DNA from: Cadophora sp. MPI-SDFR-AT-0126
Lineage: Eukaryota > Ascomycota > Leotiomycetes > Helotiales > Ploettnerulaceae
Direction: 5' to 3'
Assembly (NCBI GenBank): GCA_020747065.1
Contig: JAGMVK010000005.1
Coordinates: 558,001 to 622,000 of the forward strand
Length of the DNA: 64,000 nucleotides
This document shows positions 46,755-56,287 of the stretch, piece after piece. The notes beneath the pieces are model-generated. The model did no database searches. It was not told the origin of the DNA and saw nothing but the letters and a program-made list of their open reading frames with translations. Every line of letters starts with the position of its first letter. The stretch's first letter is position 1. Made by a program: the position numbers and the translations under genes.

Positions 46755-48434
46755 TCACCACCAGCTGAGTCCATTTCCGACACCCGTAACTTCAACACCC
46801 TTGGTCTCTGGCTGCAACTGTCTATTGATTGAGCCAAGACCAGTACTTTGAACTGCATTGCCCTCCAAATGCATCGACGCAGCATGCCTATTCGAAATCT
46901 CATGCAATCGCTGGTCGTACCAAAGCTCGGCCATCCATCGAATGCACTTCATCAAGTATTGCTCGTCAACCTTGCAAGCCTTGATTCTTTGCTTCTCTTC
47001 ACGCAAGATGTCATCAGAAATGTACTGCATGAACTTCTTTTTGCTTGACTTGTCCATAGGCATAGCATATTCCAGTTCCATTACTTGCCAAACCTGTTGC
47101 AATCTTGGCTCTGTTGTAGTGGCGTAAGCAAATTGTCTCGTTCGCTCAATCATGTCGTCGCTCAGTTGTGTGACATTAGCCTTGGCCATTGGTTTTGGCA
47201 AATCGGCCGTTCTAGTGACAGCAGAATCAGGACCCTTAGTCTTGACCCACATGCGAGGATCCTTGCCCAGTGGTTGTGTAGCCTTCCAGACAATACCTTC
47301 TCCCCTGCCCATGATTCCAAAGGCTTTGCTGAATGGACAGGTCTGCTCGACTTCCAGAGCAACAGCCATCATGCGTGCTTGGCAGCTATCGATATCGGTC
47401 ACATCAAGCTCCTCAGAGAAGAAACCACCACGAGCAACATGGACGATTCCAGCGTCCTCATCTTCCATGTCAGCGTAAAGCTGATCGTCTAGCCAGAAGT
47501 TATTTAGTGAGATAGATGTGATAACAAAGTATTTGCGGGGAAGGTCATCGAGGGCGACATTCTTTTGAATTCCTGGTCCAACCCACTCCCCAGCGATAAT
47601 CAATGGATGAGTCTCACTAAGCTTTCCGTTTCTGTTGAGTTCCATCCACCGGCCTTCGATTCTTTGCTTTAGCTGCAGCAGGTTCTTCTCAAGGGTAAAA
47701 ATAGTCTTTGCAAAACCCATAATGTCATGCGCTTCATCGAGCACTGGTTTATTTCTGCTTTGGAGTCGGATTGTGTTAGGGTTGATCACAATATCCGCGT
47801 GCTGTCCGTGGAGTTTGACCGTGCCGACGAAATTGATCGTTCGGGTGACCTCATCTCTCAATACGTTGATAGCTCGATCTCGATTGGGCTCGCGATTATC
47901 GACTCTGTAGCGGCTTTCAATGAGATTGAGATTGCCAGTAATCTTTGGGAATAGTGTGGGGGCCTTCGAGTCTGGATAGGTGGTGACAAAGGATTTGGGA
48001 ACAAGAACGGGTGCTGGGGGAGGAGCAGCAACCGCTTTCTTGGCTTTCGATTTCGCCTTGCCCTTGCCATGACCAGGATTGCTGTTACTTTCTGGGTTTT
48101 GATAGGCTGTAGAAGTGTATTTCGTACCACCAGAACTGATTCTTCCGTTGCCGATTTCCACTCCATTGACTGCCTTTTTCTGGCTGTACGCTGGAAAGCT
48201 ATCAGCAGATTTGGTGGTAGGAACTTTGCTGTTTGTGGCCGAGCCACGGCTCGAGTTGTTCGACGTGTCTGTGATCTTCAAGATAGCGGCCTTTCCTTTC
48301 TTCTTTCCACCAGAAGCTGCAATACTCAATTGAGGTGTGATAGGTGGAGTTGGAAGGGTATTGGGCCCAGATTTCTGGAAATGAAGCGGGTTCCCGGCCA
48401 GCTTATCGATCGAGGGGCCGTTAGGTTGAGCCAT
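46755..48434 (-). CDS. Rnl2-family RNA ligase domain protein
   Basis: A single exon of 559 residues. Residues 1-155 are low-complexity with Lys-rich patches (GKGKAKSKAKK). The nucleotidyltransferase core has the family's motifs in order: motif I TVKLHGQHADI with Lys207 as the presumed AMP-accepting residue (K-x-H-G rather than the K-x-D-G of DNA ligases), a motif Ia-like LQSRNKPV, motif III IIAGEWVGPGIQ, motif IV EGIVWK near 379-384, and motif V VKTKG near 397-401. This order matches the T4 Rnl2 / editing-ligase group. About 150 further residues, basic and helical, follow. It would seal nicks in RNA with ATP; the biological substrate is unknown. It is distinct from the tRNA ligase Trl1, which has a different domain layout. 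Confidence 0.85.
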   Translation of the reverse strand: MAQPNGPSIDKLAGNPLHFQKSGPNTLPTPPITPQLSIAASGGKKKGKAAILKITDTSNNSSRGSATNSKVPTTKSADSFPAYSQKKAVNGVEIGNGRISSGGTKYTSTAYQNPESNSNPGHGKGKAKSKAKKAVAAPPPAPVLVPKSFVTTYPDSKAPTLFPKITGNLNLIESRYRVDNREPNRDRAINVLRDEVTRTINFVGTVKLHGQHADIVINPNTIRLQSRNKPVLDEAHDIMGFAKTIFTLEKNLLQLKQRIEGRWMELNRNGKLSETHPLIIAGEWVGPGIQKNVALDDLPRKYFVITSISLNNFWLDDQLYADMEDEDAGIVHVARGGFFSEELDVTDIDSCQARMMAVALEVEQTCPFSKAFGIMGRGEGIVWKATQPLGKDPRMWVKTKGPDSAVTRTADLPKPMAKANVTQLSDDMIERTRQFAYATTTEPRLQQVWQVMELEYAMPMDKSSKKKFMQYISDDILREEKQRIKACKVDEQYLMKCIRWMAELWYDQRLHEISNRHAASMHLEGNAVQSTGLGSINRQLQPETKGVEVTGVGNGLSWW

Positions 48435-49378
48435 TATGAGTGTAGATTTCTAAACGTGGAGGTTGAGTTGGGAGTGAAAGTTGACTATCCAAGCCTTCTA
48501 TTGAGCTCCGCTGGTAAGAGTGTGTGAAAGTGTGACGGTTGTCCAAGAATTAGATGCGAAGTCGGTCGACCATTAGGTCGGGACAGAATGAGTTGGGAAT
48601 ATGTGATGAGAAAGCATTAGAAGAAGGAAGATATTTGTGGCAAGATATACTTTGAAGGACGTCAGCGAGTGTTGGGGACAGTAGGAAGGTGCGTGTATTC
48701 ACCTTGCTATTGTAAAGCGCGATGCCGCCCACTCTTTCGGACAGAAGGGGCAATTCTCATCGTTAGAGCGCTAGTGAATGTTCATTGGTGTCGATAAATT
48801 TGAGTTATTGCCATGACTATCACCATCGACACACTTCAATTGCTCACAAAGTGTTTACAAACTGGAGGGAGGAATGCGATCCTCGCACTAGGAATCGAAG
48901 GGTGATGCTATTGACGGTCGAGTCGCACATTGACCACAAGTTCACTTTCTTAAGCGAGCCCCTTTTCGCCTCAAAGACCATTCTCAAACTTGAACACCAG
49001 CATTCATCGATCAACTCCAAATGACTATGGGCTTAGAGATGACCTTTCTCAAAGTTCTGCGCTCAGGGTCTGACAATTGAAACGCGAATTAATACCCTGC
49101 AAACCTCTGAGACCCGATTGAGCGAGAGCCAGCGACATAGAGACTTTAATGAGCCCTACGCTTTGGGTATCTTCGTGAAAGTCGCAGGCTCGTTTTAAGT
49201 CTCAACGCACCTAATTTGAGAACACAGGCACGACGAGTGACTTCCCGCACCAGGGGCAATTCTTTTTAGAATGGTCGAACATCGAATTACCAACCGCTGC
49301 CACATTTTGTGACTAGGCCACACTTCTTTTATTCAGGCCATCTGATCTTGAATATCCACCGAAAGAACTTACCAAGTA
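48435..49378. other. Intergenic upstream of RNA ligase
   Basis: RNA-ligase promoter plus flank of a receptor pseudogene. No supported features were seen. Confidence 0.45.
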
Positions 49379-50016
49379 TCAAAGACAGGAGGAAATGCCT
49401 GTATTGATTAGGAAGTGACGAGTTAGGTATGTGCAAAGAGATGATTTTTCCGCTGAAGCAATAAAAGTACGCACGAAATGAGAAAGCACCACCCAATCAT
49501 CCCACCAAAGCGTTAACTTAGGTTCCGAAATCCTAACAATGGACCGCACAATTACAGAAAGAGCGGAAAAGCCGTACATGGCTGTAGCGACAGCAGATAG
49601 TCTTCTCCTTTCCCGTATCTGAACATCACAGGTTGTCCTTGTCTCGTTCTGGATTGCTACTCGCCGTCAGCTTCCCTTCTCCACAGCTGAATATTCGAGT
49701 AGAAAGATAATTGATGGGAGTCAAGGTTACTCACTCAAAGCTTGTTGTACCGTACATACAGTCGGCACACAGGTCTTGTAGTCTTAATCGAGAGCAGTAT
49801 CATAAAAGCATTCTCGATTTCTTATCTGAGCATCCTGACCTTTGCACAGCAGAATCGGCACATACAAGCTTCTAAGGAACAAAATGTTAGCAACTTTCCT
49901 CTGGAGATGGCGAAAATTGAGAAATGTATCTTCACATCACAAGCCGACAATGGTGTTGATTGAGCGATACGCAACACGAATGCCGTCCACATCAAGGGCA
50001 AAATCACATGTTTCAT
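49379..50016 (-). pseudogene. Decayed CFEM / PTH11-type receptor gene
   Basis: This is a damaged paralogue of the next gene. A signal-peptide-like start (ATG at 50016, MKHVILPLMWTAFVLRIAQ) is followed, after an intron, by part of a CFEM domain (LVCADSAVQRSGCSD). One extra base then shifts the frame before ECFYDTALD, a TAA stands in frame at 49786-49784, and TCVPTVCTVQQAL follows. The CFEM Cys-x-Cys has become Cys-Phe-Tyr. After another intron come IQNETRTTCDVQIRERRR, a first transmembrane helix, and the conserved WWDDWVVL. The rest of the seven-helix domain cannot be found downstream (below about 49379). Alignment to the intact copy shows exactly one base too many between two conserved cysteines (19 rather than 18 nt). 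Confidence 0.75.
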
Positions 50017-50445
50017 CGCATCTGTTCCTCCAGACCGTAGTGAATTCTGTTGGAGTGTTTACTTTGCTGCCGCAATATTTCCGGCGAAGATTGCCAGAGA
50101 AAAGACATCAACGCCCTCAGAAGAGTTCGAAACTAGGGGAATAGTCAGTTCCATTTGGGAAAATGTATCTAAGCCTTTGGAGGATCAGTTTCCCTAAATG
50201 TCCATGCGAATTAGATTTAGCAGCCGAGCCAATTGAGTGGTCTTTCCCGCTTCTGATCAGTAAAACTCAGATATTCAGATAGATTTGACTTTCCTGGCGC
50301 ATCGTTGAGACGCTCGATTGTTGAGGGATGAAGCTGCTGAGACTGGTGGTCAACACCGCAACTGCATTGAATCCCCGCAGGCCCTTGAGTTAATTTTCTG
50401 AATATAAACACCAATAATGCCATAAACACCTCAAGCCTCGCTTGA
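50017..50445. other. Spacer between the two receptor genes
   Basis: The sequence between the tandem CFEM/PTH11 copies; no independent gene is supported. Confidence 0.5.
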
Positions 50446-52176
50446 CTACACGCTATTGCCACCCCTGATCTGAACCAAATGGATTACACTGTCACGACTG
50501 CTCGATGGTCTCCTCCCAAATTCTACCCCATAATGCCGCTTCCGCGAAACATGGAAGTGATCCGGTTTATCTTCGTTCGCCCCCTTGTCTCCTACGCCTG
50601 AATACCCTTTCAAGCCATCAGGCTTGAAAGCACCGACGTTGGGTTGAGCATTGCTGTTGTAAGCCCTACTGCCAATCGCGGGAAACAGTCTGATAAGGAA
50701 TAGACGTAGGGCTGGCATGCAGAGACATATAGTTCCGACATTCAGCTCACATACTGACCACAGCGCAGCATCGAAGAAGTCCCCTGTGGGTGTGTGAGAA
50801 TTGAACAGAGTTGGTCGCGGACGTGGATGATACACAAAGACTTACAAGTCGCATTCGAGGTACGAACAAGCGTGAGTAGAGATTTGAGGCGAAGGATACT
50901 GGTAATTGTCACACTGTGCATAGTCAGACTCCACCACCAGGGCCTGGTAGCCGATGGAAGGATGTACGACTACTCACAGTAGACCGACACTCAACATGCT
51001 GATCACAGCAATCTTCTTCTTCGTTTCCATCTGCAGGCCCCATATTTGACTGATGGGCAAGCCAAGTGTCACTAAGTCCAGAACAATGCTAATACCACCA
51101 TTGGCGAGCGCCATGGCTGTCATGCTCCCATCACAGGTCCCCTGATGCTCACCATCCCATTTCGTCCATGAATAACTCAAAGGCCGACATGAGATACACA
51201 GGGCAACGACGAATGCGAGCGCAACGATGACGTTGACCACGATCAGAGACCAGACAAGGTATCGAAATCGTTGTGACTGGAAGATGCGAAGATAGAAGAG
51301 CAGGAAACAGATCTTTAGCAGAGAGGCGGCCACAAAGTAGCAAGCTTCGGCAATCCAATATGTCTATACATTCTTGTCAGTAGGTTGACTTTAGTGAAGT
51401 GGGGAGACAAGGAGCTCACCATAAGGAATTGAGTAATGTTGTTCGAAGATATGGTCCAGAGGTCTTTGCCCATTCCAAGATGTACTGCGATCGTCAATAT
51501 CTATCTATATTGTAACTCGAGCGATTGCAAGCACGAAGGACGCGTACATAGTTGTAGACAGAGACCCAGTACGGCAGTTGTCAAGATCTTGCGTCAAGTC
51601 AATATTATCCTTTCGAACGGATCTGCAAAGTAGGGACACGAACGAAGAACACCAAAACCACAAAATTATCCCTCCACGATCCTGAAACCGGCGACCAGAA
51701 TCAGCATGTGAAATGCAGAACAATTGTTAGAACTGCTACGATGTAGAGAACGACAGGCGCTACGAAATCGACCCTTCTATCACGGATTGGAGCGTCGCAT
51801 ATCGCTGCCGTAATATTTTGAATTGCTGCGAGCTTGTCAGACTGCTATCGACATCGAGATTTGGCGAGTATGAGAAAGAGCACGTACCAAGAGCTTTTTT
51901 AATCGTACACGAGGTCGAGATGCAGGTTTGAGCTTGGGTACTGACAACGGCATCACCACAAAAACAAGACGCATCCGCTGCAGAGCATGTTGTTGAATTT
52001 TGGATTCTAAAGCAGGCAAGCTGCATCAAGAAACTGATCAGTCCCGGTCCTCGAACGAAGCATAGAGAAAACATAGGTGATCTTACAGCACAAACTGGGA
52101 CGTTTGATAGTTGAGCAACACAAGGTGTAAGGAGTGCTAGGCCATACAGCACATTCGTAAGGAGGCCTCTTATCAT
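50446..52176 (-). CDS. CFEM-domain PTH11-type GPCR with an in-frame stop
   Basis: Supported exons are 52176-52087, 52020-51888, 51825-51644, an exon or exons around 51600-51430 (GMGKDLWTI), 51363-50978, 50913-50846 and 50783-50446. A signal peptide (MIRGLLTNVLYGLALLTPC) precedes a CFEM domain with seven of its cysteines in VPVCALAC, TTCSAADASCFC, TCISTSC and the eighth in AAICDAPIRDRR. Transmembrane helices follow, including the PTH11-type WRDNFVVLV, WIAEACYF, CRPLSYSW and LWSVCELNVGTICLCMPALR. A TGA (51703-51701) lies in frame in the first cytoplasmic loop, where the paralogue has Arg. No splice I could find removes it cleanly. Everything downstream is well preserved, so the stop is either recent, an error, or hidden by an unusual intron. 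Exons between the first and third helices are unresolved. The family senses surfaces and host cues. Confidence 0.75.
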
Positions 52177-52953
52177 TGATGTTGTGACCCAACTTGTCCC
52201 AAGAATAATTTAGGTGACTTCGAAGGCTTGACTATCAGGAGGAGAAGGTTTGGATGAAACCCAGAAACCTTGCGAAGAAAAAACTCATACCAGCATCGCA
52301 AGTCACTAAACGAACTCTGAAGACAAGGCCTAGCTTGAGCATGGGCTCTTTGACTAGATTTCTCTGCTCAGCCAGAACCTTAATGTGTTCTCTGTGCCGT
52401 GCCATACTCAGTACGACTAACTTGCTCACTTTCGATAGGCAGACAGCATCGGCATAGCAGTCAGAGTGCTGATGAACGGGTCATAGCCCAACAACAAAAG
52501 AATCTTACCGTCTCTGGGAACAAACTCAAACACACATGTGCAGTGCTCGCATGTGCAGTGTTTGGCGGGGAAGGACGAGAAAGCGCTCCTAGTGGGTGAT
52601 CCTCAGATAGGGACCCCATAACTCGAAGCCGCGAAAGAAGAGAACCGGCATGCGACCATTGGGTCCAGATGAATAGAGATCGTGAAACAAGAAAAGCATT
52701 ATGGAATTCCAATTGGCCTTTTTGAGACGCCGTTCGAACCGGGCACGGACACTTACAAACCTAGATCTCTAGTGCAAGCGATCCTCGCCTTCTATGGCGA
52801 ATAGTATTCATCTTCCTTTCACCCACAATCATGGCTAGGTATCAAACGACTATCCTACACAGATGTGGAATGTGAGCTCAGTTCTGCGCCAATACGCCCC
52901 AATTTTCCATCCATAACAAGCGATCGTTAACATGAATCCCCTGATACGCCCCT
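52177..52953. other. Intergenic between receptor gene and Rsc9-like gene
   Basis: About 0.8 kb. The promoter of the receptor gene and the 3' flank of the Rsc9-like gene share it. No other feature is supported. Confidence 0.5.
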
Positions 52954-55830
52954 CTACGACTTGATCGCGCCAACCAGATCCGCGATGTAAACAGCCTACG
53001 TCAAAGTCAGTTGTCGTCACGGGTAGGAAGTAGCAGCAAGTTTCTTACCAGAGACTTATTATGCGCCAAAATTTCAAAGAGGCGTGGCTCAACAGGCTTG
53101 AAAAGTCGATCAAGCCAAGAAACACCACCCGCCAACTTCGTCGCAGCCTCAGCGTCAGTCTTTGGGATATTTCGAGCTAGGTTCCGGAGCACCAGAACGG
53201 CACTAAGAGGAATTCCAGCAGCTTCTGAACGTTCGTCTTGAGCAGTAACCTGGAAGATGAGACTTCGTTTAGGAGCAGAGATGATATAAGATGGCTTTGA
53301 CTTCTTCGCTGGTGGGGGACCAAAATGCTCAGGCTCTTTGCGAGGAACATGACGGGGTGGAAGGTGAACTTTGATGTGGTTTGCGATGTCCAGCAATTTC
53401 GTGGCGGGTGAAGACTTGAACCGATGGCATCTATCCCAGAGACATCTGTACTGTCTATTGGATGTGTTTTCGAACTTGCCATCTTCCATCTGTCTAGCTC
53501 CGAGATGTTCTCTCAGAATATGCTGGAACATGGTCTCCGGGCTCATGAAGAACTGGCCACATGGCTCAGCCCCACCGAATGGTCCTTGCCACAAACACTT
53601 GCTGGCCTCTTCACCCTTGGGATCAACTGGAACACTGCGCATTCTGATACCCTTGATGATAAATTTTGGTGCAATTCCAGACTGGACTTGAGCTGCGGCT
53701 TTTTCGAAGGTAGTGCTGACGTTTTTGATGAAGTCGGCTGCTGCAAGCATACCGACGTTTGAACTGCCAGGAGGAAGAGTGAAACAGGCTTGGTATGCTT
53801 GCCACAGAGTTATCTGCGTGATGGACTCGTCGGGGTCCTCTTCAAACAGACAGCGAAGCCATTGAGAGCTACGTTCAGGTTCTTCGATTTGGACGAGCTG
53901 AGAAAATATCTCTTTGGGAAGAGCGGGAAGTGTAGTTGGCGCAGGACGCTTGGTTTCTCTGGCAAAATATATGTCTCTCTCGACTATCTTGACGCCGTAC
54001 TGCAGGAGCCTGACAAGCTGATTGACGAGAGATTCGACCTGTAATTCCGAGATAAGGAAGTCAACATTCTTGACCACTGCTGTATATTGGTACAGAAAAT
54101 CTAGGCAAGCATGAACTAAGTCTTCATCGTGGAGCATAGTCCAGTCAATAATGTTCTGGATGGCAGTGACAGGGACACCCTGAAGCAGATTGTTCTCCTC
54201 AAGATTCATTGATATTCTTCCAATGGCCCGCAAAGCTGTTAATATGGCACCTCGATCGCTCGAATTGAGCTGATTAAGAAGCGAAACATATAGAGGATCT
54301 GTTTCGCCAAGATGGAGATACTTTGTCATTTGCTCGGCAATGTCGAGGGCGTAATGCTTCAGTTCCACAAGACTCTCCAGGTTTGGCAAATTTAGAGCGA
54401 TGCTCAAGAAGTCTCGTAATGGCGATATTTCATAGACATATAAGGCATTCTCTTCCAGCATGACCATATTCCGCAATGTGAGCGCAGCCTCATTGATCTG
54501 AAGCATCTTGTCGCTGAATTCGGCAGTGTGAATGTTGTCGTCGACTGGCAGCTTGGACAACGCGGCAATTCTCTCAAGAATATCCGGGGTACCTGTCACG
54601 CCGTTTATGACATCTCCACTGACCATTTCGCCATCATCCGTATAGGAAATTTCCCAGTCAACATTGTAGAATAACGAGCTGACTTCCAGGACTTTCTCTA
54701 CCAATGCCTCAGCAAGACCGGGAAACCCCTCGAAACGGTATTTGTCTCCACGCTCCATAGAGATTTTGACGAGATGATGAAGAGCATAGTCTTGCTCGGC
54801 AGGTATCCCAGACCTCAAGGCACACAAGCAGCGCACGTAAATGTTAGGGCCATCAAATCCAGCTAGGGATATGATTAGTTCAAAATCGCATGCTAGGATG
54901 ATAAGTCGACTTACTGCCAGGAAGCATTATGCCTTTGGTAGCCATAGGCGCTCGTCCGTGAGCCGCCGCTGCCGCATCCTTCAAAACCTTCTGCAGACGA
55001 GCAAATTCCACTGCACTGTTTCCTGGAGTGATAACCTGTCGGAGAGTGAGAGGCATCTGGGGACGAGGCTCATAGTTCGCAACGGCAAGAGACATGTTGT
55101 CGGTATTGGATGATGGATTGTATGATGTAGAGGCGCCGCGGAGTTGTGATTGCTGATTTTGCTGTTGTCCGTGATGCTGTTGAGGGGTCGATGTGTGAGA
55201 TGAGGCCGTGACGTTCCGTGTTTGTCTGGAAGATTGGGGTTCTGGTTGCCACATCTGCCGCGGAGGAGGGGCTTGTCGCAGACCTCTTGTCGCCCTGCCA
55301 CCTGAGCCTGGAGTCTCTTCAGTTGTCATCATATCCCTTGTTGGTGTTCCTTCGTCCCCAGATCCGTCGGAATCAATGCCCAATGCGCTCGTCTCTCTGC
55401 GTATAGATGGTCGGTAGTTCTCCAAGGTGCGAGTGAGTAACCCACTGCCTTTTGCTGTAGTCTCCTCTAAGATCTCCTTGGGTGGTGGTTCCTTGCCGTG
55501 AATCGTAGAAATCTCGTATGCTGCGAGGTTTCTGTAGTATGCGGACTTGAGGGTAAAAGCATAGGCAGGCAAATTGGTACTTCCCAAGTGAAATTCCCCC
55601 GCCAATTTTCTCCAAGCTAGCTTCTCGTCGCTCACCTTATCGTATCCACCACGCTCCACCACGAGGTTGAAAAGATGTAGGAGATCAATGCGCCTGTTTG
55701 CGATTTTTGGTTCGGGCTCGAAGTTGGTTCCTCTCTTCTCGTGGTATGCGGCAAGCTTCTGGATGAATTCAGTGTATTCGGAGGCACTGGGGATAGACGG
55801 TTCTCGGGCAGTTCGACTTGGTGGGGCCAT
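52954..55830 (-). CDS. Rsc9-like ARID subunit of a chromatin-remodelling complex
   Basis: Three exons (55830-54915, 54862-53049, 52995-52954) give 923 residues. The start at 55830 was chosen over an in-frame ATG at 55950 because the protein then begins MAPPSRTAREPS directly before the ARID domain; the longer form is possible. The ARID occupies about residues 15-125 (EYTEFIQKLAAYHEKRG, then GGYDKVSDEKLAW and LKSAYYRNLAAYE). A Gln/Ser-rich disordered part follows. The remainder is helical, with two C2H2-like fingers: CLWQGPF...CGQFF...HILREH and CLWDRCHRF...HIKVH. This is the Rsc9 layout. The last exon codes only 13 residues (AVYIADLVGAIKS); without it the protein would end in a different tail. 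It is expected to be nuclear, in an RSC/SWI-SNF-type complex. Confidence 0.9.
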
Positions 55831-56287
55831 ATTCGTGATTAAAGTCTCGGAGTTGCCATGCGATGGAATCAGGACATGCTGAATGTCTTTTGAATCTCGA
55901 AGTGACTTTCGTCGTGAATGCGACGCGAACAATCGCGCTGCTCCAATCAACTCAAGCTAGGACGGACAAGGACTGGACTGGACTGGTTGGCAGTAGACTA
56001 ATCTCGAATTGGTAACGCGCGCTTATCACAGGTTCTGGTGGTTCCTTCTCGACCTTGACTTCAGTCTGGATCTATTTCCCCTTCCGTTCCATGCATCTTA
56101 AGTTACGTCTCCCATCAACATCAACCTTCATTGAGGCTATCAATACCCACATCTTCCTCGCATGGAGGAGAAGAATCCACAAAGCATTGCTATACAGCAC
56201 CATTGATCCCCAACTAACATATACCCAGCTTTCCACCCTCGGCACTCTTCTCGTTTCCTTCTCAATCCATTCCTTCGTCCTTTCAAT
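55831..56287. other. Divergent promoter (Rsc9-like / Rec114-like)
   Basis: About 450 bp between divergent starts; C/T-rich before 56288. No specific site was identified. Confidence 0.5.

Noticed and set aside
48069..48527. 152-aa plus-strand ORF
   Set aside because: Antisense to the low-complexity N-terminus of the RNA ligase gene; no independent support.
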